64,000 nt of DNA from UBA961 sp014191195 (GTDB taxonomy: Bacteria; Bacteroidota; Ignavibacteria; Kapaibacteriales; UBA961): assembly GCA_964204605.1 (NCBI GenBank), contig OZ123195.1:1302001-1366000 (forward strand). The letters are read 5' to 3'. The position numbers and the translations under genes are program-made. Below the pieces are notes generated by a model. The model was not told the DNA's origin. It did not search any database and saw nothing but the letters and a program-made list of their open reading frames with translations. Of the stretch, positions 1 to 8,850 are shown piece after piece (the first letter of the stretch is position 1; each line of letters opens with the position of its first letter).

Positions 1-252
1 ACACTTTACAGTGAATGCATTCCGGGCAATTGCTTTTTCTACTTTTGTAGTATACTTTTTTGGATCAGACTCAGATGTATACTCAATTCTACAGTCTGCT
101 TCTTTAATTGTTTGTAACCAAATAGTTACTTCTTTCATTTCTCCATGAGCAATCATAGGTCCGGAAGCAATAATAGATTGGGATAAGATTGTTCCTCTAT
201 GAAAAAAAGAACATAAAATGACTAGAAAAGTTATAAATTTCAAGTGTTTCAT
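1..252 (-). CDS. PhoD-like alkaline phosphatase family protein, N-terminal part (runs off window start)
   Basis: This minus-strand reading frame of 84 codons starts at the ATG at 252 and continues past base 1. The first ~24 residues form a signal peptide (MKHLKFITFLVILCSFF, ending near LSQ). The mature start reads IASGPMIAHGEMKEVTIWLQ, which resembles the N-terminal fibronectin-like domain found before the catalytic domain in alkaline phosphatase D family proteins of Bacteroidota. The catalytic domain lies outside the window, so the enzyme assignment is an inference from a short stretch. The gene is divergent from the YjbR-GNAT gene at 356, with about 100 bp between them for both promoters. 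Confidence 0.6.
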   Translation of the reverse strand, partial: MKHLKFITFLVILCSFFHRGTILSQSIIASGPMIAHGEMKEVTIWLQTIKEADCRIEYTSESDPKKYTTKVEKAIARNAFTVKC

Positions 253-355
253 ACTGTACATTGTATCTGTTTAACATTGTAGATTAACGGTTTACAAAAA
301 TCTTTGTTTTTTTTGCCAACTTCAAGATAATTTCACATTATATAGGGAATATTAT

Positions 356-1132
356 ATGTCATTCGAAGAGATATATTCTTATTGCATATCAAAAAAAAGA
401 AGTGTTGAATCATTTCCTTTTGATGAGTATACGATGGTTATAAAAGTTGAAAATAAAATATTTGCTCTTTTATCAATAGACAAGCCCGGTTTCATAAATC
501 TAAAGCATCATTCTTTACTCATTCCAGAATTATTAGAACAATATCAGGCTATACGTCCTGGTTATCATATGAATAAAAATCATTGGATTACTGTATGCTT
601 TAATGATGGGAGCTTAACTGCATCTTTTATTCAATCTCTTATAGATATTTCTTATTCATTAATTGTTCAATCATTACCTAAGCGCTCAAGATTACTATTA
701 AACACCATATGTAAGATTATCCCATATCAAAGTGAAGAATATATATCTGCAATGGCATTAAGAAATGAGGTCTTAAAATACCCTCTTGGCTTACATTGTA
801 CAGAAAAAGATATTGCTGAAGATCTGCATGATATACATATTATTGCAAGCACCGAACGTCTAGTAGTTGGTTGTTTAATTCTGAAAGAGATTGATAAAAC
901 TACTATAAAAATGAGGCAAGTAGCAGTGAGTCCAAAATTTCAAGGTATGGGTTTAGGTAAGGACATGGTAGAATTCGCAGAACAAACAGCGATACATATG
1001 CACTATTCTACAATGGAACTTTACGCTAGAATCGAGTCGGCTTCATTTTATGATTCTTTGCTCTACACCAGAATTGGTAATGAATTTATAGAAGTAAATA
1101 TTCCACATATTAAAATGTATAAAAATCTCTAA
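356..1132 (+). CDS. MmcQ/YjbR-type protein fused to a GNAT acetyltransferase
   Basis: The protein has 258 residues in two parts. Residues ~1-115 match the MmcQ/YjbR fold: an early FPFDE, then KIFALLSIDKPGFINLK, the PGYHMNKNHW motif typical of the family, and a helical end reading SYSLIVQSLPK. Residues ~118-258 are a GNAT domain with the acetyl-CoA binding signature RQVAVSPKFQGMGLGK. YjbR proteins are small single-domain proteins with a proposed nucleic-acid-binding fold, and GNAT enzymes acetylate amines. The substrate is unknown. The stop codon overlaps the convergent NFACT gene by four bases, so the two are not one operon. The fusion is clear; the biological role is not. Confidence 0.8.
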   Translation: MSFEEIYSYCISKKRSVESFPFDEYTMVIKVENKIFALLSIDKPGFINLKHHSLLIPELLEQYQAIRPGYHMNKNHWITVCFNDGSLTASFIQSLIDISYSLIVQSLPKRSRLLLNTICKIIPYQSEEYISAMALRNEVLKYPLGLHCTEKDIAEDLHDIHIIASTERLVVGCLILKEIDKTTIKMRQVAVSPKFQGMGLGKDMVEFAEQTAIHMHYSTMELYARIESASFYDSLLYTRIGNEFIEVNIPHIKMYKNL

Positions 1133-2766
1133 CTATTTGGATTATATGGTTTTACCATAATTACTTCTTCTCTTTCCATCATAACTGCTCCTGGATGTGA
1201 GCCTTTTTTCTTTCTAATATATTTTTTGAATGTATATGAAACAGGGGTATAGCTAGCATTTCTAGATAAAGAATAATATGCTGTTATTGCTGCTGCTTTT
1301 TCAATGATATGTTTGGGTGGTATCCCTTTTCCTTTAATAATGGCATGGCTTCCGCTAACTCCCCTTGCATGAAGCCATATATCATTTGATTTAGCAAACT
1401 GTTTTGTTAATTGATCATTATTTTCGGCATTTTTCCCTAAATACACAGTAAAATCCTCACTTAACACAAATACTCTATAAGGTGAATCATGTTGAGTTTT
1501 TGTCTTTTGTACACCTAAAACAATCGAAGAATAAATACTATCTAATGATTCTATCTGCTTAGTTGAATTATAAGTATTTATATCTTTTTTTAAACTTTGT
1601 AGATTCTCTAATGTTTGCAGTAATTGAGGATATTTTTGTTGATTGATTTTTTCTTTTACTTTGTTTTTTCTAGCTTTTTCAAAATATATTTCTGCGTTTT
1701 CAATGCAAGTTTTATTCTTAATCACTGGTATAGAAATATACTGACCTTCATGATCAACACATTGCAAAGTATCTGTTACTATATTATGTGATTGATGTGT
1801 CTGTTCTAGTAATAGATTTCCATATAATATTGCTTTTGCAATTCTTTCCGATGATTTAGATTGATCTGTGATTTGGCTTAATGATTTCTGTATTTTTTCT
1901 ATAGACTGACTAATTTTCTTTTCTATATTTTCCTTCGATTTTAGGAATGAATTGCTATTTATTTCTAATCCTTTTGCTCTTCTGATTGCTTCACTAATAG
2001 ATTCCCCTTTCCACACAAACTCAGGATACTGTTCCAATTCGATGCAAGAGATAATTGATTGATTTTCAGAATTTCTATACAGATAAAATTGCTTTGATGT
2101 AAGGGCCAGATCTTTTATCTCTGTTGCACATAATAATATTTCATCAATCTCATGTGAATGAACATCATCGATAGTTAATGTGTCAGTAAAACATTTCCCT
2201 TTTTTCTCATAGAACCTATTGAGAACTTCCTTGCCATAGATTGGGCCAAGTAATAATGAGCAAGAAGACAGAGCATCTAGGATGGGCGTATCTAGAGAAA
2301 ACGATATCATACTTTTTGGGGGCAGCGTTACAGGTATAAATGGATCACCAAGAGTCAATGTAGTTTTCTTAAAAGAAGAAATCATTGTATCATCTTTACT
2401 AATACTATAAATAGCATTAGATGCCCCTCCATAAAATAATGCCATAATTGAAGCACCCGTTAATGAAATCTTAATAATCCTATCAAAGGGATGTATTGCA
2501 GAATCAATAAACTGCATCCCTATTAATTCGGGAAACATTGACACGGCATTGTGTTTTGCTTTATGTGATGTTCCTTTTAGATACATGCACGAATTACCAG
2601 AATTCATTGAGAATTCTAATGCTTGAATAATACCTTGATATTCAAATTGTATAATCAGAGTGTTTTTTTCTTGAGAATATATATCTGTAATAATATGGTT
2701 CTTAAGATGTAGAGAACATTCTGTAATGCATTGATATAATGTATAGTAATGTCTATGTAAGTACAT
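1129..2766 (-). CDS. NFACT family protein, RqcH-like ribosome quality control factor
   Basis: This 545-residue protein has the NFACT layout: an N-terminal NFACT-N region, a central helical and coiled-coil segment (residues ~260-400, rich in K, E and Q) and a C-terminal NFACT-R domain with DIWLHARGVSGSHAII and a basic tail. RqcH binds peptidyl-tRNA on stalled 50S subunits and drives alanine tailing of the nascent chain; older annotations call the family fibronectin-binding protein. The start is an ATG at 2766. It stands alone, convergent with the YjbR-GNAT gene and divergent from the permease at 2889. The family call is firm; the RqcH role is inferred by homology. Confidence 0.85.
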   Translation of the reverse strand: MYLHRHYYTLYQCITECSLHLKNHIITDIYSQEKNTLIIQFEYQGIIQALEFSMNSGNSCMYLKGTSHKAKHNAVSMFPELIGMQFIDSAIHPFDRIIKISLTGASIMALFYGGASNAIYSISKDDTMISSFKKTTLTLGDPFIPVTLPPKSMISFSLDTPILDALSSCSLLLGPIYGKEVLNRFYEKKGKCFTDTLTIDDVHSHEIDEILLCATEIKDLALTSKQFYLYRNSENQSIISCIELEQYPEFVWKGESISEAIRRAKGLEINSNSFLKSKENIEKKISQSIEKIQKSLSQITDQSKSSERIAKAILYGNLLLEQTHQSHNIVTDTLQCVDHEGQYISIPVIKNKTCIENAEIYFEKARKNKVKEKINQQKYPQLLQTLENLQSLKKDINTYNSTKQIESLDSIYSSIVLGVQKTKTQHDSPYRVFVLSEDFTVYLGKNAENNDQLTKQFAKSNDIWLHARGVSGSHAIIKGKGIPPKHIIEKAAAITAYYSLSRNASYTPVSYTFKKYIRKKKGSHPGAVMMEREEVIMVKPYNPNS

Positions 2767-2888
2767 AATAAAGATTGAAAAAGAGAAATTCTAAATGATC
2801 ATCAAAACAATTTAACCGTATGGCTTTTGTATTTTTACATATAAAAATAGCTTAATAGCCACACAATAATACACAATGCTTCAGTTAC

Positions 2889-4259
2889 ATGAATACAGTT
2901 AACTCACAAATAGAGACTAAGACATTACAAAGAAACCTTGGATTCAAGGAATCTTTAGCATTAAATATGATTGATATGGTAGGAATTGGACCATTTATAG
3001 TTTTACCAATGGTAATTCAATCTATGAATGGTCCACAAGCAATTATAGCATGGATTGCAGGTGCATTACTTGCATTTGTAGATGGTTGTATTTGGGCGGA
3101 ATTAGGAGCTGCTATGCCAAAAGCAGGAGGTAGTTATGAATTTCTAAAAGAGAGTTATGGTAAATTTTCTTTTGGTAAGATTATGTCTTTTCTATTTATC
3201 TGGCAAACTATCTTTCAAGCACCTTTAGTTATCGCTTCTGGTTCGATTGGTTTTTCTCAGTATTTCTCCTATGTAATACCGGTTTCTTTGATTCAACAAA
3301 AAATGATAGCTGGTGGGATTGTCATTCTTATTTTTCTTTTATTATATCGTAATATAAAAGATATAGGGAAAATATCTTTAGTGTTATGGATTACTGTTAT
3401 TGGAACAATGGGATGGTTAATATTTGGTGGAATAACACATTTTAATTATGCTTATGCTTTTGATATTCCTGCCGAACCTAGCGTGTTTTCTTCATTATTT
3501 TTTGCAGGATTAGGACATGCAATGTTAAAAACTGTGTATTCATATTTGGGGTATTATAATGTTTGCCATTTAGGAGGAGAAATTTCTGAGCCAGAAATAA
3601 TTATACCTAAAAGTATTTTCTACTCGATAGCAGGAATAGCCATCTTGTATTGTGCTTTACATATCAGTATCATTGGAGTAATACCTTGGCAACAAGCTGC
3701 TCAATCTCAGTTTATTGTAAGCACATTTGTTCAAAGTATTTATGGATCTACTGCAGCCTATATTGCAACCATATTGATATTAATCATTGCTTTTAGCTCT
3801 TTGTTTGCCGTCACTTTAGGATATTCAAGAATTCCTTATGCTGCAGCCAAAGATGGCGTTTTTTTTAAAGTTTTTGCACAACTGCATCCTACCAAACATT
3901 TTCCTCATATATCATTAATTATCTTATGTTCTGTTGCTTTTATTTTTAGTTTACTGTTTAGAATGAGTGAAATTATTACTGCAATTGTTGCAATGAGAGC
4001 ATTAGTGCAGTTTGTAGGAGGTGGTATTGGGTTAATATTATTAAGAAAGAGAAATGGCAAAACATTTTTTCCATGGAGAATGAAATTGTATCCATTACCT
4101 ATTATCATTGCAATTGCTATTTGGTTATTTCTGTTTATTTCAACTGGAATATTTGCCTTATATGGAATTGGATTTATAGCATTAGGACTCATCATATATT
4201 TCATCAGAGCATATTCATTATCTGAATTTCCATTTTCTGTGAATAAACATCATGAATAA
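2889..4259 (+). CDS. APC-superfamily amino acid permease
   Basis: The 456-residue inner-membrane protein has about 12 hydrophobic segments. It opens with a GFKESLALNMIDMVGIGPFI stretch, matching the unwound TM1 substrate-binding region of amino-acid/polyamine/organocation permeases, followed by AELGAAMPKAGGSYEF in TM2-3. It would import an amino acid or related organic cation; specificity cannot be read from the sequence. Its last eight bases overlap the start of the Rieske gene, so translation of the two is probably coupled. It is divergent from the NFACT gene with ~120 bp between. Confidence 0.85.
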   Translation: MNTVNSQIETKTLQRNLGFKESLALNMIDMVGIGPFIVLPMVIQSMNGPQAIIAWIAGALLAFVDGCIWAELGAAMPKAGGSYEFLKESYGKFSFGKIMSFLFIWQTIFQAPLVIASGSIGFSQYFSYVIPVSLIQQKMIAGGIVILIFLLLYRNIKDIGKISLVLWITVIGTMGWLIFGGITHFNYAYAFDIPAEPSVFSSLFFAGLGHAMLKTVYSYLGYYNVCHLGGEISEPEIIIPKSIFYSIAGIAILYCALHISIIGVIPWQQAAQSQFIVSTFVQSIYGSTAAYIATILILIIAFSSLFAVTLGYSRIPYAAAKDGVFFKVFAQLHPTKHFPHISLIILCSVAFIFSLLFRMSEIITAIVAMRALVQFVGGGIGLILLRKRNGKTFFPWRMKLYPLPIIIAIAIWLFLFISTGIFALYGIGFIALGLIIYFIRAYSLSEFPFSVNKHHE

Positions 4260-4677
4260 AATAGATAGACGATCATTTATTGAGCATGTATTTGGTTGGA
4301 CAGGCATTCTTGCTTTGACGACTGGAGCTTTGAAATATATATCTAGTTCAAAAAGCAAACAATCTACCTTGAGCAAAGTGGTAATAGGGGGGAAACAAGA
4401 ATTATTTGCTAATACGGATGCAATAGAATACATGATTGGAAATAATAAGACAATAATCATTCAATATGATGATGAATTAAAAGCATTTGACGCCGCCTGT
4501 ACTCATGCGGGATGTCCAGTTAATTGGGATTCACGCTCAAGAAATTTTATCTGCAAATGCCATGGTGGAGTATTTAATGAAAAAGGAGATCCAATCTCTG
4601 GACCTCCTAGAACATCTCTTCTTCAGTATAAAGTTTTATTAAGAGAAAACACAGATGAGATTATTCTCTATAAATAG
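4252..4677 (+). CDS. Rieske [2Fe-2S] domain protein with a twin-arginine-like N-terminus
   Basis: This 141-residue protein begins MNKIDRRSFIEHVFGWTG followed by a hydrophobic stretch, which looks like a Tat-type signal anchor. The C-terminal half carries both cluster-binding motifs, CTHAGC (Cys and His ligands) and CKCHGG, so it should bind a 2Fe-2S cluster on the periplasmic face. It is too small to be an oxygenase alpha subunit. It resembles stand-alone Rieske electron-transfer proteins, but no cytochrome b gene is adjacent. It overlaps the upstream permease by eight bases, an unexpected partner. The neighbouring SulP gene is convergent, ten bases away. Confidence 0.85.
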   Translation: MNKIDRRSFIEHVFGWTGILALTTGALKYISSSKSKQSTLSKVVIGGKQELFANTDAIEYMIGNNKTIIIQYDDELKAFDAACTHAGCPVNWDSRSRNFICKCHGGVFNEKGDPISGPPRTSLLQYKVLLRENTDEIILYK

Positions 4678-4687
4678 TCTGCTTTGA

Positions 4688-6862
4688 TTATACTACAGAT
4701 GTAAACTCCACTTTGCCAGTTTTTATATTATGATAAGCGCTTACAATTCCAATTTCTTGTGCTTCAATTTTTGTTCTTAAATATTCTGATAAACGCAATA
4801 CTTCTCGAACAGAATGTTTTACATTTTCAATTGAAACTTGTTCTATTTGACTTTCTATGGTAGTATTTTCTGTCAATGGATATAATCCAGCCTGTGAAGC
4901 AACATCTTGAATAACTGAAGTAATAGATCCGATACTATGCTCTTTAACATTTTTTACAGCTAAAGCAACTGCTCCACAATTAGAATGAGCTTTGATAACA
5001 ATTAATTTAGCACCTAATATAGAACAAGCTATTTCTAAGCTTCCTACAACTTCTTTAGATATAATATTTCCAGCAATTCGAATAGTAAGGATTTCTCCTA
5101 TTCCAGCATCAAATAATATCTCAGGCGTGGCCCTAGAATCGATACAACCTACTATTGCACACATTGGACTTTGTTCATGTGCAGTAGCATGAGCTTGCTC
5201 TAGAAAATTTTTATCTGAAATAGTGCCAGAACAAAATCTTTCATTCCCTTCAATAAGTAAACTTAGCACTTTTTTATAATCTAATTTTTCACGAGTATCC
5301 TTATCTAGAACATTTACAAATTCAATTTGATCCTTGAGAATATATGTATCTTTTTGACCTAATATATTTAATTGGATATTTTTTTGAGGTGCAACAATTT
5401 CTTTAAAGTCTTCAATTACTTCTAAAATATCTCCATCTATATAATTTGTATTTGTAGCATCTAAAATCACTTTAGAATGTTCTGGTATATTCCATAAAGT
5501 CTCTTTAATAGAAGCTTTATTTAAGAATGAGACCTGATTTGGCATCACAATTTTTATAATCTCACCAACATGAAGACGATAATCTTCTCTTTCAAAAGGA
5601 TTTCTAAAATTATTTCTTAATAAAAAGAATATTCCTACTCCTAAACCAATCAAAACCCCAATAAGTAAATCTGTAAACACGATTGCTAGAACAGTTGCGA
5701 TGTAAGGGATAAATTCTTGCCATCCTTTTTTATACATAGAAGTAAATATTGATACTTTAGCAAGTTTATAACCTGTAACTAATAAGATGGCTGCTAAAGA
5801 AGACAATGGAATTGCATTTAAGATATCTCTGAATAGTAGAACACTAAGAATAATGAAAAAGCCATGCATTATTGATGACAATTTTGATGTATTGCCAGAT
5901 TGAATATTTACTGAACTTCTTATTATTACAGATGTTATAGGAATTCCTCCGAATATTCCTGCACATAGATTACCTATCCCTTGAGCTATAAGCTCTTGAT
6001 TTGGTGGTGTATGTCTTTTCTGAGGATCAATTTTATCAACAGCTTCAATATTTAAGAGAGTTTCTAAAGAAGCAACAAGTGCAATAGTAATTGCCACCGT
6101 CCAAATTGATGGCATCATTAAATATGATGCTTGTGGAATATGTAAAAATGAATCTAGATTATTAAATGAGATCTGAGGTATGGCTACAAGATGTGAAGAT
6201 CCAATTGCCATTGAAGGGATAAATTGCATTAATAAGCTATTAATCAGTACTCCAAAAATCACTACAAAAAGAGATGAAGGGAAAAACTTCATTTTTTTTA
6301 ATGGCGTTTTGTCCCAATACACTAGAATTAGAATAGAGATTGCACAAATAATTAAAGCTGCAGGGGTAATATTATTTATTGAATTGAGTATTTCTGAAAA
6401 AGAATTATTACCATCCATTTGAAAGAATTGAAAATCACCTTCCATATCAGCATCATAACCAATTGCATGAGGTATCTGTTTAAGAATAAGAACAATTCCA
6501 ATTGCTGATAAAAGCCCTTTAATGACATTTGTTGGAATAAAATCTGCAATAAAGCCTGTTTTTGTAATCCCCATTATCAATTGAATCAGCCCTGCAAGAA
6601 ACACAGCTGTCAAGAATAATTCAAATGAACCTAATTGATGTATTGAAGCTAAAACAACTGCAGCTAAACCTGCTGCTGGCCCACTAACACTTGTGTCTGA
6701 CTTGCTTAAAAATCCAACGATAATACCACCAATTATACCGGCAATAATGCCTGATAACATTGGCGCACCCGAAGCAAGCGCTATACCTAAACATAAAGGC
6801 AAAGCAACTAAAAATACAACAATACTTGCCGGTATGTCAGATTTTAAATTTTGAATATTCAC
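4688..6862 (-). CDS. SulP-family anion transporter fused to STAS and beta-carbonic anhydrase domains
   Basis: The 724-residue protein combines three modules. Residues ~1-420 are a multi-spanning SulP transporter starting DIPASIVVFLVALPLCLGIA. Residues ~430-510 resemble a STAS domain. Residues ~530-724 are a beta-carbonic anhydrase with the expected zinc ligands C573 and D575 (GCIDSR), H626 and C629 (AHSNCGA). SulP proteins carry sulfate or bicarbonate. Fusion to carbonic anhydrase points to bicarbonate uptake or CO2/HCO3- balance at the inner membrane, which is an inference. The ligands appear intact, so the anhydrase should be active. It lies downstream of clpC but a strong terminator separates the two. 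Confidence 0.9.
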   Translation of the reverse strand: MNIQNLKSDIPASIVVFLVALPLCLGIALASGAPMLSGIIAGIIGGIIVGFLSKSDTSVSGPAAGLAAVVLASIHQLGSFELFLTAVFLAGLIQLIMGITKTGFIADFIPTNVIKGLLSAIGIVLILKQIPHAIGYDADMEGDFQFFQMDGNNSFSEILNSINNITPAALIICAISILILVYWDKTPLKKMKFFPSSLFVVIFGVLINSLLMQFIPSMAIGSSHLVAIPQISFNNLDSFLHIPQASYLMMPSIWTVAITIALVASLETLLNIEAVDKIDPQKRHTPPNQELIAQGIGNLCAGIFGGIPITSVIIRSSVNIQSGNTSKLSSIMHGFFIILSVLLFRDILNAIPLSSLAAILLVTGYKLAKVSIFTSMYKKGWQEFIPYIATVLAIVFTDLLIGVLIGLGVGIFFLLRNNFRNPFEREDYRLHVGEIIKIVMPNQVSFLNKASIKETLWNIPEHSKVILDATNTNYIDGDILEVIEDFKEIVAPQKNIQLNILGQKDTYILKDQIEFVNVLDKDTREKLDYKKVLSLLIEGNERFCSGTISDKNFLEQAHATAHEQSPMCAIVGCIDSRATPEILFDAGIGEILTIRIAGNIISKEVVGSLEIACSILGAKLIVIKAHSNCGAVALAVKNVKEHSIGSITSVIQDVASQAGLYPLTENTTIESQIEQVSIENVKHSVREVLRLSEYLRTKIEAQEIGIVSAYHNIKTGKVEFTSVV

Positions 6863-6913
6863 TATTGTTTCTCTAATAAATAGGTATAGAATTGGGCAAA
6901 AATACCATAATAA

Positions 6914-6946
6914 TCTAAAAAAAAGGTCGAAAAAAATTCGACCTTT
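6914..6946 (-). terminator. Rho-independent terminator of clpC
   Basis: Just past the clpC stop, a perfect 10-bp stem (AAAGGTCGAA with TTCGACCTTT, 6922-6931 and 6937-6946) has a short A/T loop. On the minus strand it is followed by a run of T. It separates clpC from the SulP gene. Confidence 0.85.
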
Positions 6947-6954
6947 AAAATTTA

Positions 6955-8850
6955 TTACTTTTTATTTGATTTAGCAGGGATTGCTAATTCTTTATCTGGT
7001 AATGGCTTTTCAGATAATAACTCAATAGTAGTTTTGGGTTTGGGTAAGACAATAAACACTAAGTCATTTTTTTGAGAATCCAATTCAACATTCACAATCG
7101 TGTCTTCTTTTACCACAGATTTAAGTAATTCTTCTGCCAAAGGATCCTCTAAATATTTTTGTATGGCTCTTCTTAAAGGACGAGCTCCATACTTCTCATC
7201 ATAACCTTTATCTACAAGAAATTCTTTGGCTTCTATTGTTAAATGAATCTCTATATTCATTGATTGCATACGTATAAGCAATTTAGAAAGCTGAATATCG
7301 ATGATTGAAAATATATGTTCTTTCTTTAATTGACGGAATACAATATAATCGTCTATCCTATTTAAAAATTCAGGATTAAACATTTTTTTCATTGATTCTT
7401 CAATAGTATTTTTCATATGATCATATTCTGCATCAGGTGCTTTTTCTGAAAAACCAATAGAACCACCAGCTTTAAGATCTCTAACACCTACATTAGATGT
7501 CATAATAATGACTGTGTTTTTGAAATCAATTTTTCTGCCTAAACCATCAGTTAATATCCCATCATCAAAAACTTGAAGAAGAATATTAAAAATATCTGGG
7601 TGTGCTTTCTCAATTTCATCAAAAAGTATAATACTATATGGTTTTCTTCGAACTTTCTCTGTAAGCTGTCCACCTTCTTCATAACCTACATAACCTGGGG
7701 GTGCTCCAACAAGTCTTGATACAGCAAATTTCTCCATATATTCACTCATATCAACACGGATTAAAGCGTCTTCACTATCAAACATATACTTAGCAAGAAC
7801 TTTTGCTAATTCAGTTTTACCAACCCCTGTAGGTCCTAAAAACATAAAAGAACCTATTGGCCTTGATGGATCCTTTAATCCTGCTCTAGCGCGCCTAATT
7901 GCTCTTGCAAGATTATCAATAGGTTCATCTTGCCCAATAATTTGCTTTTTAAGTTCTTCTGCCATGTTCAATAATTTTACAGTTTCACCCTCGGCAATTT
8001 TATTCACAGGAATATTTGTCATCATAGCTACAATATCAGCAATATCTTCTGCAGTTACTGGAAACACTGTATTAGCAGCAGATTTTTCCCATTCTGCTTT
8101 GGCGGTTTCTAATTCTAGCTGATGCTTTTTCTCCAAATCACGAAGTTTTGCAGCTTCTTCAAAATTTTGTGCTTTTACAACTCTGTTTTTGTCTGCTCTT
8201 GCTGCTTCAATCTTTTCTTCTAATTCTGTAATTTCTTTTGGAACATTAATATTAGACAAATGAACTCTTGCCCCAGCCTCATCTAATACATCAAGTGCTT
8301 TATCAGGTAAATATCGATCACTGATATACCGTTCAGAAAGTCGAACACATGCTATTATTGCCTCATCAGAATACTTAACGCCATGATGAGTTTCATATCT
8401 ATCTTTAACATTATTGAGTATTTGAATCGTTTCATCAGAAGATGGTGGATTTACAGTGATTTTTTGGAAACGCCTATCTAATGCACCGTCTTTTTCGATA
8501 AACTGTCTATATTCATCTAATGTTGTAGCACCAATACATTGTATCTCACCTCTTGCTAGAGCGGGTTTAAACATATTAGATGCATCCAAGGAACCAGAAG
8601 CACCACCAGCGCCAACAATTGTATGTAATTCATCGATAAATAGAATGACATCTTTTGCTTTTTCTAATTCATTCATCACCGCTTTCATGCGTTCTTCGAA
8701 TTGTCCCCGATATTTTGTTCCAGCAACTAATGCAGCTATGTCTAGGGTAACTATTCGTTTATCAAATAGTACTCTTGAAACTTTCTTCTCCATGATTTTT
8801 AACGCTAAGCCTTCTAGCAATTGCTGTTTTACCAACGCCTGGCTCGCCAA
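6955..8850 (-). CDS. clpC: ClpC C-terminal fragment (D1 core, middle domain, D2)
   Basis: This is the downstream part of the split gene. Family-like sequence begins at EGLALKIMEKKVSRVLF; the ~12 residues before it are read from the wrong frame, so the apparent start is an artefact. It holds D1 Walker B (FIDELHTIVGAG), the UVR-like middle region, D2 Walker A and B, sensor motifs (DEKYGARPLRRAIQ) and a Lys-rich tail. With no Walker A in D1 it would be at most partly active alone. Confidence 0.75.
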   Translation of the reverse strand: MASQALVKQQLLEGLALKIMEKKVSRVLFDKRIVTLDIAALVAGTKYRGQFEERMKAVMNELEKAKDVILFIDELHTIVGAGGASGSLDASNMFKPALARGEIQCIGATTLDEYRQFIEKDGALDRRFQKITVNPPSSDETIQILNNVKDRYETHHGVKYSDEAIIACVRLSERYISDRYLPDKALDVLDEAGARVHLSNINVPKEITELEEKIEAARADKNRVVKAQNFEEAAKLRDLEKKHQLELETAKAEWEKSAANTVFPVTAEDIADIVAMMTNIPVNKIAEGETVKLLNMAEELKKQIIGQDEPIDNLARAIRRARAGLKDPSRPIGSFMFLGPTGVGKTELAKVLAKYMFDSEDALIRVDMSEYMEKFAVSRLVGAPPGYVGYEEGGQLTEKVRRKPYSIILFDEIEKAHPDIFNILLQVFDDGILTDGLGRKIDFKNTVIIMTSNVGVRDLKAGGSIGFSEKAPDAEYDHMKNTIEESMKKMFNPEFLNRIDDYIVFRQLKKEHIFSIIDIQLSKLLIRMQSMNIEIHLTIEAKEFLVDKGYDEKYGARPLRRAIQKYLEDPLAEELLKSVVKEDTIVNVELDSQKNDLVFIVLPKPKTTIELLSEKPLPDKELAIPAKSNKK

